Assembly: GCF_947253065.1 (NCBI RefSeq)
Contig: NZ_CAMXWS010000037.1
Span: 1 to 18,482, forward strand
Direction of reading: 5' to 3'
DNA from: an uncultured Corynebacterium sp.
GTDB taxonomy: Bacteria; Actinomycetota; Actinomycetes; Mycobacteriales; Mycobacteriaceae
Length of the DNA: 18,482 nucleotides
The position numbers and the translations under genes are program-made. The notes below the pieces were generated by a model that was not told the origin of the DNA, made no database searches, and saw only the letters and a program-made list of their open reading frames with translations. Shown piece by piece: positions 8,139 to 14,828 of the stretch; the stretch's first letter is position 1, and every line of letters begins with the position of its first letter.

Positions 8139-8993
8139 TTATGCGGTTTCTTCGTCTTTACGGTTGCGGACCAGCAGGAAACCACCAGCAATCAATGCAG
8201 TGGCGACGGCCAGCGCCCAGATGACGTTGGCACCCGTGGAGGCAAGAGGACCGTTTGATCCGCCATCCGGGGTCGAAGCTGGCGGCTCGCCGGGCTTATC
8301 GCCAGGCGGAACCGGCGTCTTCTCTGTTGGTGGAACAGACTCGGGCGGCGTTTCTGGAGGCTCGCCCGGTGTGTCTGGCGTGGTAGGGGGTGTCGGCGGA
8401 GTCGGGGTCGTGGGTGGCGTTGGCTGGTCCACGCGTGACTTCACCACGGTGACCGTGTCGCCGTTGCGGGTCTGGCAATCCGCGTCGATGGTCGGCAGGA
8501 GTACCAGGAACGGGTCCGAGGTGCGATAGTTGTGCGACGTGTCGGCGGGGGCGATTTCCTCGACGAGGTACATGGCGGGCTTGAGACCGGTGAACGTCGT
8601 CACGCCTTCAGCGTTGGTGCGCTGGGCCGCGACGTAGTCGATGCCGTTCTTACGCGCTTGCTCGAGGGTGAGCTTCTGCGCTGCAGCGAGGCCCGCATCG
8701 CTGGTCAGGTCAAGCCCGCGGACGGTGTAGAGCTTGAACTCGATGCCCTCGATCGATCCGAGCGGGAGCTCCCCCTCTTTGAGGTCGTTGAAGTTGTTGC
8801 CCTGCGTCTTCTTCACCGTCAGGTTGAGCGGCTCACCGCTGTCCTGCATGAGCGACGTCGACGTGATGGTGCGGCACGCACCCACAACGGGACGCGAATC
8901 GGCACTAGCCGCTGGTGCCATGAGCATAGGCCCAGCGGTAAGACCGAGCACAGCTGCACCGGCCAGCGTCGCGTTTAGGATCCGTGAGGTCAT
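8139..8993 (-). CDS. Minor, probable base pilin of the Spa-type pilus (LASTG)
   Basis: This is a 284-residue secreted pilin resembling SpaB/SpaE/SpaI. A signal peptide covers about 1-31 (ending PAASA). One CnaB-type domain carries an E-box-like YLVEEIAP. A long Pro/Thr/Glu linker follows, repeating TPPTPP-type units and suited to spanning the wall. The sorting signal is LASTG at 250-254, then a membrane helix and a charged tail. In C. diphtheriae the base pilins carry LAxTG-type signals and are attached to peptidoglycan by the housekeeping sortase, so a base or anchoring role is inferred. The ATG at 8993 overlaps the TGA of the upstream sortase (ATGA), and GGAG lies 8 bases before it, so translation is coupled. 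The frame extends upstream inside the sortase gene, but those codons are not used. Confidence 0.9.
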   Translation of the reverse strand: MTSRILNATLAGAAVLGLTAGPMLMAPAASADSRPVVGACRTITSTSLMQDSGEPLNLTVKKTQGNNFNDLKEGELPLGSIEGIEFKLYTVRGLDLTSDAGLAAAQKLTLEQARKNGIDYVAAQRTNAEGVTTFTGLKPAMYLVEEIAPADTSHNYRTSDPFLVLLPTIDADCQTRNGDTVTVVKSRVDQPTPPTTPTPPTPPTTPDTPGEPPETPPESVPPTEKTPVPPGDKPGEPPASTPDGGSNGPLASTGANVIWALAVATALIAGGFLLVRNRKDEETA

Positions 8994-9886
8994 TTCGCTT
9001 TCTCCAGAGCTTTTTGCTGGCGTGCCCGGCGGAAAAGCCACCAAGCCAGCAGGATGAGAATGATCAGAACAGCAAGGAGGATGGCCCACATCCACCACTG
9101 CATCTGAGTCGCGCTTTCTTCAAACGCCTTGTCGTCGGGGTCCATCGGGACCCGGTGTGCGTGCACCAAGAGGCGGTGCGAGTTGATTCCGTACGGGGTA
9201 CAGGTGATCAACGTGAGCAGGTCTTTACCCTGCTGAGTTTTGAGGCTGTCAGTCTCGTCGGGCAGAACCACGGCGGTGCTGTGCACCTCGTACTTGAGCT
9301 TCTCGCCGGCAACCTGGACGTAAATTGCGTCGCCTTCTTTTACCTCGTCGAGGTGGTCGAAAAGCGTCGCGCTCGTCAGTCCTGTGTGTCCAGTCAGCAC
9401 AGCATGCGTGCCTTCGCCGCCGACAGGTAGGTCGGTGCCGAAGAGGTGTCCGACGCCTTTGTGCAGAACCTCGTCGGAGGTGCCGTGGTACACGGGAAGG
9501 TCGATCTTGCCCGAAGGCACGATCAGGCGTGCCATCACCGGGTAGTCGTCGAGTTCCTGCGCGTACCGCTGGTATTCAGGATTGTCGGTGCCGATACGCG
9601 TCAGCCACGGGTCCAGAATCGGGCCCTTTGTGTGGGTCTGGTTGTACACCAGCGCGGATTCGAACTGCTTGCGCAGCAGATCTTCCGGCTCACTCTGTTG
9701 AAGTTGCGCGTAGTCGTTGGCGACCGACTGCTGGCGCACGTTATTCCACTGCGTTGCCACGACCGGGTACAGGAGAACAAGAACACCAACAAGAATGATG
9801 ACAACGGGCAGCAGCACGGACTTCTTCTTGGCGTCATTCGCCTTGTCCGGCATCGCCGTATCGACTGCCTGAGTCATTGCCACCAC
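8990..9886 (-). CDS. Class C (pilin-polymerising) sortase, first copy
   Basis: This transpeptidase is expected to polymerise the shaft pilin. It shows His167 (TGHTGL), Cys229 (LITCTPYG), Arg238 (HRLLV), the canonical class C lid DPW at 92-94, an N-terminal membrane helix (about 24-45) and a C-terminal helix (about 265-287) ending in a basic tail. It lies directly downstream of the shaft pilin, after a 253-base structured spacer, and upstream of the base pilin with a 4-base ATGA overlap. It is a paralogue of the sortase at 3807. The start is uncertain: GTG at 9886 or ATG at 9877, with only a loose GGTGG-like ribosome binding site. The change affects three residues and not the domain. Confidence 0.94.
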   Translation of the reverse strand: MVAMTQAVDTAMPDKANDAKKKSVLLPVVIILVGVLVLLYPVVATQWNNVRQQSVANDYAQLQQSEPEDLLRKQFESALVYNQTHTKGPILDPWLTRIGTDNPEYQRYAQELDDYPVMARLIVPSGKIDLPVYHGTSDEVLHKGVGHLFGTDLPVGGEGTHAVLTGHTGLTSATLFDHLDEVKEGDAIYVQVAGEKLKYEVHSTAVVLPDETDSLKTQQGKDLLTLITCTPYGINSHRLLVHAHRVPMDPDDKAFEESATQMQWWMWAILLAVLIILILLAWWLFRRARQQKALEKAK

Positions 9887-10139
9887 CCGTCATCTTTTTG
9901 AAACTTGGGGGAGATACCGCCGTATTAGGCGGCGTTTGCAGCGAGAGGTCTCCCCGATCCTTCTCGCCGCATGTGGCCCGGTTGCCCAGGCCGCGAGGCG
10001 TCGACGCGCGCTGCGCAACAACAGCTTTTATTCGCTTATCGACGCCCCACCCGCACCCTTCGGTGCTCCCCGACCCCGACCGAGGACCTAGTCACCTAGG
10101 TCACCGATCGACGAGTCGTTGCGTGGGGTTGTGTACCGC
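9887..10139 (-). promoter_or_regulatory. Hairpin-rich spacer between the shaft pilin and its sortase
   Basis: No gene is supported in this spacer. Several inverted repeats are visible: 9917-9921/9928-9932 (CCGCC/GGCGG), 9941-9946/9962-9967 (GCGAGA/TCTCGC), 10053-10057/10062-10066 (GCACC/GGTGC) and 10085-10091/10096-10102 (GACCTAG/CTAGGTC, with a GTGA loop on the minus strand). None has a T-run. A spacer like this could lower expression of the downstream genes relative to the abundant shaft pilin or mark a processing site. Confidence 0.5.
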
Positions 10140-11660
10140 TTAGGCGCTACGACGCTTTGCAGCGAATGCACCAGCAGCGATGATCAGGCCACCGAGCAGA
10201 GCCAGCAGGCCAATACCCATGCCACCGGTAAGCGGCAGCTTCGGAGTGGTGTCCTTAAGGTTGACAACCTCGCCACCGTTTTCGCCGACCTTGATCTCGG
10301 AAGCAGTGACGGTGTCGTTTTCGGTGCTTGCAGTCAGCGTGAACTCGAGCGGCTCAGCGAGCAGCTCGAAGCCCTTCGGGGACTTGGTCTCGAAGAGGCA
10401 GTACTTGGTGTACTTGTTCGGCGTGGTGTTGCCATTGCTGTCCATGTTCGCGATGTTGTTCGCGTGCAGGCCCTCGATGGTCACCTTGCCGTCGGCGCCG
10501 GAAACCCAGGTCTCCTTGCCGTTTGCCTTCTGGCGTGCATCCTCATTCGCGTCGGCGTTGGAGCAGGTGTCTTCGTTAGTGCCGTAGACCTGGAACTCCG
10601 CACCCTCGAGGGCCTTACGGTCACCGTCGACCTTCTTGAACTCGATCTTGCCGAAGTAGGTCTTGACCTCTGGAGTGTCGGTCGGAACTTCATCGGTCTT
10701 CTGGTTCGAGTTCGGGTTGTTCTGGATCTGGCGCGCCTTGTTCTTGAGAGCGCCGTCGGTGAGAATGTCTTCCTTGACCTTCGCCTCGATCGTCGCAGAG
10801 ATCTGCTGGCCATTTTCGATCTTGGCAACACCGGCGTCCGTGAACTCGACAACGATGTTCTGGCCGTTCTTAGTCACGTTGTAGTCGGTACCTTCAACGA
10901 AGGAATTCGGGGTGACCTGCACGGTTGCGTTCTCGGCGTCGAGAGCCGGGTCGAGAGTATCCTCGATGCGGTAGATGGTGCGGAACTGCCCGTCACGAAC
11001 CGTCTGTGCCCACGTATCGATCGTGTACTTGACGGTATCGCCGACGTTCTTGCCGGAGTCTTCGACCTTCTTTTCTGGGGTCTTCTTCGAGGTATTCTTC
11101 GGGTACGCGGTGATGTCGTAGAGCCACTGGGTACCGCCCGCTTCAGCATTGGCACGGGTCATCGGAACGAAGACCAGAGAGTCAGCAGCCGGGGAGTACC
11201 CCTCGGGAGTAGTGGTCTCGCGGAGGATGTAGACACCGACCGGGAGATTCTCCCAGTTCGCCTTACCCTCTGCATCAGTGATCTGCTCAGCACCGACAGC
11301 CTCGCCCTGCTGTGCAGTTGCGACGGTGAGGTTAGAAGCAGCAGCGATGCCTTCGTTAGTGCTCAGGTCAGCATTGGTCACCTTGTACAGGGTGAAGCCA
11401 GCACCAGGGAGCGCATCTCCCGGAACCGGATTAACAGCCTCACCAGTCGGATCCTGAGTTGCATCCGGGTTGGCACGCTTGTAGATGGTCAGCGTACCGG
11501 TAGCGGAAGTATCGATGGTGGAGTCAGAAACGCGGACGCCGTCGACCTCACGAACCTCACCGACCTGTGCGTAAGCCGGAACAAGCGGAGCGATCCCCAA
11601 GGACAGAGCAGCGGCAGCGGCGATCGACACGGAGCGCACTGCAATAGAGTGATTCTTCAC
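10140..11660 (-). CDS. Major shaft pilin of the Spa-type pilus (SpaA/SpaD/SpaH type, LPLTG)
   Basis: This subunit is polymerised head to tail by a class C sortase to make the pilus shaft. A signal peptide ends at PAYAQ. A CnaB-like N-terminal region has the E-box YILRETTTPEGY. The pilin motif WLYDITAYPK then supplies the linking lysine (residue 188 from the GTG). A central domain follows, then a second CnaB domain starting near KIEFKKVDGD with E-box YCLFETKSPKGF. The sorting signal LPLTG, a helix and KRRSA close the protein. These lysine and E-box patterns predict internal isopeptide bonds. GTG at 11660 is preferred because AAGGG lies 7 bases upstream, giving 506 aa. The ATG at 11675 (511 aa) lacks a ribosome binding site but remains possible. 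It is first in the cassette and has its own promoter region. Confidence 0.95.
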   Translation of the reverse strand: MKNHSIAVRSVSIAAAAALSLGIAPLVPAYAQVGEVREVDGVRVSDSTIDTSATGTLTIYKRANPDATQDPTGEAVNPVPGDALPGAGFTLYKVTNADLSTNEGIAAASNLTVATAQQGEAVGAEQITDAEGKANWENLPVGVYILRETTTPEGYSPAADSLVFVPMTRANAEAGGTQWLYDITAYPKNTSKKTPEKKVEDSGKNVGDTVKYTIDTWAQTVRDGQFRTIYRIEDTLDPALDAENATVQVTPNSFVEGTDYNVTKNGQNIVVEFTDAGVAKIENGQQISATIEAKVKEDILTDGALKNKARQIQNNPNSNQKTDEVPTDTPEVKTYFGKIEFKKVDGDRKALEGAEFQVYGTNEDTCSNADANEDARQKANGKETWVSGADGKVTIEGLHANNIANMDSNGNTTPNKYTKYCLFETKSPKGFELLAEPLEFTLTASTENDTVTASEIKVGENGGEVVNLKDTTPKLPLTGGMGIGLLALLGGLIIAAGAFAAKRRSA

Positions 11661-11839
11661 GTGGAAACCCTTCATATTAGGCCAGGCAAATTATTGCCTA
11701 GTTTTGGGATAGAAAATGTAACCGCGAACCGTCCCCAGCTCCAACCGCTAGTCACGGTACTCGGCATAAACCAGGAAAACCTGGCCACCGCCCAGTTGCT
11801 CAAGGAAACTCAACCAAAAAGCTCTTGGCGGATAGCTTG

Positions 11840-11867
11840 ATTATAAGGTCACAGCAAGCTGTATGAA
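11840..11867 (-). promoter_or_regulatory. Probable promoter of the pilus cassette
   Basis: On the minus strand TTCATA (11867-11862) and a perfect TATAAT (11845-11840) are 16 bases apart, predicting a start near 11833 and a leader of about 160-170 bases. The -10 is the best match to consensus that I found in this upstream region. The site has not been tested, and a second, activator-type promoter further upstream is also possible. Confidence 0.6.
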
Positions 11868-12012
11868 TAGTGAAGACTCAATAACTGTTCCCCCAAATCC
11901 CCCAACACACAGCCCCTTATGGATACAAAACGACACCCCGGCTGGAAAAAAGCGACCGCCACCTCCATACATAAGATTGCACTAAGATTAGTCTGATAGT
12001 TATTTCCTTATA

Positions 12013-12028
12013 TGTGATATTTATCACC
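12013..12028. promoter_or_regulatory. CRP/GlxR-like operator upstream of the pilus cassette
   Basis: TGTGATATTTATCACC matches the pattern TGTGA-N6-TCACA of cAMP-receptor-type regulators in all but the last base. GlxR is the corynebacterial member of that family. The centre (12020.5) lies about 42 bases from a start predicted by a -10-like TAATCT at 11990-11985. That is the geometry of class II activation. It lies about 185 bases from the start predicted by the TATAAT promoter. Confidence 0.5.
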
Positions 12029-12051
12029 AGGCCGAGAAGTCTCTCCACTCT

Positions 12052-12099
12052 GACGATTTCTTGAATCTTGACGTAACAATCGTCTTAAACATGACGATT
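12052..12099. repeat. Alternating GACGATT repeats
   Basis: GACGATT occurs at 12052-12058 and 12093-12099, and its complement AATCGTC at 12078-12084. The second and third copies form a perfect 7-bp inverted repeat with an 8-base spacer. This could be a binding array for a regulator of the pilus cassette. Confidence 0.4.
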
Positions 12100-12270
12100 T
12101 TCCGTGACCTTCACAGACTTTCGTTCCACCAGTTTCTTGCGGAGAAAAAGAATCCGGCCACTTCTTCATGCGCAACAACCTCAACAAACCCCAGTCAGCT
12201 CAGCGACATGCTGTCCCCAAGGACCCCTGGAGAACTAGAAAGGCTAAGCACCTTTCCCTTATCAGTAACA

Positions 12271-12321
12271 AAAAGCACCGTCCCCCCAACCGCTTTTCGC
12301 GGCCAAAGGGACGGTGCTTTT
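12271..12321. terminator. Strong two-way terminator downstream of the flavin monooxygenase gene
   Basis: A perfect 14-bp stem (12271-12284 with 12308-12321, AAAAGCACCGTCCC and its complement) holds a loop with a smaller CCGC/GCGG hairpin. Read from the minus strand it ends in TTTTTGTTAC, as required for the monooxygenase gene that stops at 12334. The A-rich left arm means it could also work on the plus strand. Confidence 0.92.
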
Positions 12322-12333
12322 GTTGTTTACCGG

Positions 12334-13383
12334 CTAGCTCTCGTCGAGCATGTCCCGGACCATCGGCACGACCTTGGTCCCGTACAGCTCAACTGAGCGC
12401 ATGCGGTCGGCGTGGGGGATCTGGCCGACGGTGGAGTACACCATGTCGTATCGGCCGAGGTCGAGGGCGCGAACAGTGTTGGCGATCTTCTTCGCTACGG
12501 TTTCGGGCGAGCCGACGGTGAGTGCGCCGTGGTTGATTTCTGCTTCGAATCGTTCGCGGGTAAGTGGTGGCCAGCCACGGGTGATGCCGATGCGGTGCTG
12601 GGAGGCGGCGTATTCCTCGAAGATGATTTCCTTGGCTTCCTCATCGGTGTCGGCGACGAAGCCTGGCGAGTGCACGCCCACTGGGTAGGTAGGGTTGCCA
12701 AATTGCTCGGCGGCCTGCTTGTACAGGTCAATGTAGGGCTTGAACCGTACGGGGGCGCCACCGATGATCGCCAACATGAGACGGAAGCCGTAGCGGGCAG
12801 TGCGCACCACAGACTCCGGCGAGCCACCAACACCCACCCAGGTGGTCAGGCCGTTTTCGGTCTTGGGGTAGATATCGGCGTTCTCAAGTGCGGGGCGAGT
12901 CTGGCCAGACCAGGTGACGGGTTCTTCTTTGACGATCTCCGCCCAGAGGTTCAGCTTCTCCTCAAACAGACGGTTGTAATCCTCCAGATTGTAGCCAAAA
13001 AGTGGGAAGGATTCAGTGAAGGAACCGCGGCCAAGAATCACCTCGGCACGACCATTCGACAGCGCATCGAGGGTGGCGAACTGCTGAAAGACGCGGACGG
13101 GATCGCCAGAGGATAGGACCGTCACGCCTGAAGCCAGTTTGAGGCGCTCAGTCGCTGCAGCGATTGCAGCCAGCATGGTCGGTGGGGAGGAAATGGCATA
13201 GTCCGGGCGGTGGTGCTCGCCGACGGTGAAGGTGTCTACACCGGTGGCGTCGGCAAGCTTGGCTTCTTCGAGTGTCGCGCGGATAGCGTGAGCGTGTGTG
13301 AATAGCGTGCCGTCTGCTTCGCGGGGGATGTCGCCGAATGTGTCGAGGCCGAACTCGATGTCTGCGGGGTTGAGCGTGGTCAT
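12334..13383 (-). CDS. Luciferase-like flavin-dependent monooxygenase (LLM class)
   Basis: The protein has 349 residues and the bacterial-luciferase TIM-barrel fold. Family hallmarks are FTVGEHHRPDYAISSPP at about residues 52-68, an LASGVTVLSSGDPVRVFQQF segment, GRAEVILGRGSF at about 110-121, and GVGGSPESV around 185. Members use reduced FMN or F420 to oxidise or reduce small substrates; which cofactor and substrate apply here cannot be told. The ATG at 13381-13383 overlaps the TGA of the upstream reductase remnant (ATGA), so it was once translationally coupled to that reductase. It now sits behind the class E/F-like sortase and may depend on that gene's transcript. A strong terminator follows. 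Confidence 0.9.
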   Translation of the reverse strand: MTTLNPADIEFGLDTFGDIPREADGTLFTHAHAIRATLEEAKLADATGVDTFTVGEHHRPDYAISSPPTMLAAIAAATERLKLASGVTVLSSGDPVRVFQQFATLDALSNGRAEVILGRGSFTESFPLFGYNLEDYNRLFEEKLNLWAEIVKEEPVTWSGQTRPALENADIYPKTENGLTTWVGVGGSPESVVRTARYGFRLMLAIIGGAPVRFKPYIDLYKQAAEQFGNPTYPVGVHSPGFVADTDEEAKEIIFEEYAASQHRIGITRGWPPLTRERFEAEINHGALTVGSPETVAKKIANTVRALDLGRYDMVYSTVGQIPHADRMRSVELYGTKVVPMVRDMLDES

Positions 13384-13600
13384 GCCGGTTCCTTTTCGTT
13401 GATCAGTGTTTCTAAAGTGTGCACGTCGACATTCGCGCCGAATGCGGGGTACCCAGGCTGAAGGGCGAATCCGGCAGCGAGAGAATCCAGCGGCAGGGGC
13501 TCAAATCCGAAGTCACGCACGAGTGCGCCCACCTGCGCTACGTCATCGGCATTGTCCCCAGCGACAGCGAAAGCATTCCCGGCCGAAACCCCGAGCCCCC
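13380..13600 (-). pseudogene. C-terminal remnant of an F420/NADP-type oxidoreductase
   Basis: Only about the last 73 codons survive. The residues NAFAVAGDNADDV, ALVRDFGFEPLPLDSL and QPGYPAFGAN match the C-terminal end of NADPH-dependent F420 reductase-like proteins (AGDD…LV…GF…P…G.P.FG). The N-terminal Rossmann domain with its glycine-rich NAD(P) motif is missing. The matching sequence begins at the sortase stop codon (13600-13602), so the gene was cut at that junction, probably by a deletion that brought the sortase gene into contact. The frame continues upstream into the sortase gene to an ATG at 13667 in a different frame, giving a possible 95-residue chimera that I doubt is functional. 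The remaining tail still overlaps the monooxygenase start by ATGA, which would preserve translational coupling. Confidence 0.65.
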
Positions 13601-14403
13601 TACTCCGGCTGATCCACAACCCCCTGTAGCTGCCACCCGATGACGGCATTACGCACGGCATCTTCAAAGGGGTTGGCCGGCTGGATACAGGAGATGGTTA
13701 GCAGGCGACCGGGCATGGGCACATTGCCCCAGATCTCAGCGGACTGGGACAGCCCCTCCTTCTCCGGTTCATGCAGGTCGGTGGCCTGGTATTTCAACCA
13801 ACGATCGCCAGATTCCGCCGTTTTCAGGTACATGGTGTCGCCGGTTTTGACGGTGTGGCGTTGGTTTTTGACGTCGTAAAGCTTGTCAAAGACGGCGGGC
13901 ACACCTGCGGCCGCGTGTCCGGCGATGACCACGATGTCCTCACTCGTGGTGCCAGGTAGGACGTACGGCTTGTCCTTCGCGGTAAATGCGCAGGCCTCGC
14001 CGAGAGCGTCCGGGTCGATCGCGCCATCCTTGAAGCGGCAGTCACCATCTTCGAATTTCGCGGTCAGATCGAGGCCCGGGATACGCATTTCCACTGGCCG
14101 CGACGGCGCGATGTCCCCCTCGCCGACATCCAGTGGTTGCTCAATCGCCTGGTTCGCCTGCTCTTTCCACGCCTTCATTTCGCGGTCGTGCTCACTGGGC
14201 ACGCAGGCGCGAATGAACCCCACGACAAGCACGATCATCAGCAGCACGGCCACTGTGCGGCGCATTTTGTACACCCACGGCGGCTGCGGCTTGAAGCGAC
14301 GCGGCGGGGATGCGGGACGGGACGGCGCGGGGCGCGAGGAAGCACGGCGCGGCACCGCGGGGGTGGTGCGCGGTACGTACCCGCGTGCGTTCTCGCCAGC
14401 CAT
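13600..14403 (-). CDS. Sortase, class E/F-like (possible housekeeping anchor sortase)
   Basis: This 267-residue single-pass membrane protein has a sortase fold. A Pro/Arg/Ser-rich cytoplasmic N-terminus (1-45) precedes one membrane helix (about 48-66); there is no C-terminal helix and no DPW lid, unlike the two class C enzymes. Catalytic residues are His163 (IAGHAAAG), Cys239 (LLTISCIQP, where class C has TCTPYG) and Arg251 (DAVRNAV). Two further cysteines (122 and 138) could form a disulfide. Class E sortases are known to favour LAxTG signals, which fits the LASTG base pilin of this window, so this may be the enzyme that attaches finished pili to the wall. The ATG at 14403 has no ribosome binding site but a -10-like TATTGT seven bases upstream, indicating a leaderless mRNA. 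It is divergent from the rhodanese gene. Confidence 0.85.
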   Translation of the reverse strand: MAGENARGYVPRTTPAVPRRASSRPAPSRPASPPRRFKPQPPWVYKMRRTVAVLLMIVLVVGFIRACVPSEHDREMKAWKEQANQAIEQPLDVGEGDIAPSRPVEMRIPGLDLTAKFEDGDCRFKDGAIDPDALGEACAFTAKDKPYVLPGTTSEDIVVIAGHAAAGVPAVFDKLYDVKNQRHTVKTGDTMYLKTAESGDRWLKYQATDLHEPEKEGLSQSAEIWGNVPMPGRLLTISCIQPANPFEDAVRNAVIGWQLQGVVDQPE

Positions 14404-14435
14404 AGCAAAAACAATAGTTCATCTAGACTGGCGCC
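14404..14435. promoter_or_regulatory. Compact divergent leaderless promoter pair
   Basis: Only 32 bases separate the two start codons. The minus-strand -10 TATTGT (14416-14411) ends 7 bases before the sortase ATG. The plus-strand -10 TAGACT (14424-14429) ends 6 bases before the rhodanese ATG. Each -35 region would fall at or inside the other gene's start, so the two polymerases would compete. Confidence 0.5.
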
Positions 14436-14729
14436 ATGCAGTCAGTACACGTCAATGAAGTACCCGAAAATGCCCAGCTTATCGACGTCCGCGAGCCCGA
14501 CGAATTCGCCGACGTCCACGCTGCAGGTGCGGTGAACCTGCCCCTGTCCAATTTCGCAGCCCTGGCCGACAAGATCGACTATGACCAGCCAATTTACGTG
14601 ATCTGCAAGGCCGGCGGACGTTCCGCCGAGGCCGCGCAGTACCTCGAGGCTGTTCGCGGCACCGAAGCGATCAATGTGCTTGGTGGCACCCAAGATTGGG
14701 TCAAGGCAGGACTCCCTACCGAGTCTTAA
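14436..14729 (+). CDS. Single-domain rhodanese-like sulfurtransferase
   Basis: This small cytoplasmic protein of 97 residues consists of one rhodanese domain. It has the N-terminal motif LIDVREPDEFADVHAAGAVN and the active-site loop C57-KAGGRS, with the cysteine that carries persulfide sulfur and the usual arginine. The C-terminal GGTQDWVKAGLP is typical. Such proteins move sulfur between thiosulfate, persulfides and acceptor proteins; the partner is not evident here. The start is leaderless: TAGACT lies 6 bases before the ATG and no ribosome binding site is seen. It is divergent from the class E/F-like sortase. MarR follows on the same strand 99 bases later with its own -10. Confidence 0.93.
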   Translation: MQSVHVNEVPENAQLIDVREPDEFADVHAAGAVNLPLSNFAALADKIDYDQPIYVICKAGGRSAEAAQYLEAVRGTEAINVLGGTQDWVKAGLPTES

Positions 14730-14798
14730 AATTCTCGCCTCCCCTATTCTGGGCAGGCAAAGATCCAGGTGAGCAACGTTTCTTAGCCACCAACGATG

Positions 14799-14822
14799 GG
14801 GCATGCCCACGGCTGTTACATT
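14799..14822 (+). promoter_or_regulatory. Promoter and palindrome upstream of the MarR-type gene
   Basis: The -10-like TACATT (14817-14822) ends 6 bases before the ATG at 14829, so the mRNA would be leaderless. A perfect palindrome GGGCATGCCC (14799-14808) lies between the expected -35 and -10, a good place for an autorepressor to bind. Confidence 0.45.
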
Positions 14823-14828
14823 GTGTGC

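Larger units (their letters stand above)
11676..12270. other. Upstream region of the pilus cassette (no gene)
   Basis: No convincing coding sequence lies here. It is AT-richer than its surroundings and holds the promoter elements listed separately. It also contains an inverted repeat at 11684-11699 (AGGCAA and TTGCCT around ATTA) in the leader just before the pilin start, a small hairpin at 11771-11784 (CCAGG and CCTGG around AAAA), AGCTTG/CAAGCT arms flanking the -10, and a cluster of GACGATT motifs at 12052-12099. The amount of structure suggests regulated expression. Confidence 0.6.

Noticed and set aside
10036..10049. 14-base match CGCTTATCGACGCC also found at 18428-18441
   Set aside because: A 14-base match in 18 kb is near chance and the flanks do not match well; a resemblance to the tilS start region is coding sequence.
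10119..11840. 573-codon open frame on the plus strand opposite the shaft pilin
   Set aside because: It mirrors the pilin gene, has no recognisable domain, and the opposite strand carries a complete pilin with signal peptide, pilin motif and LPLTG.
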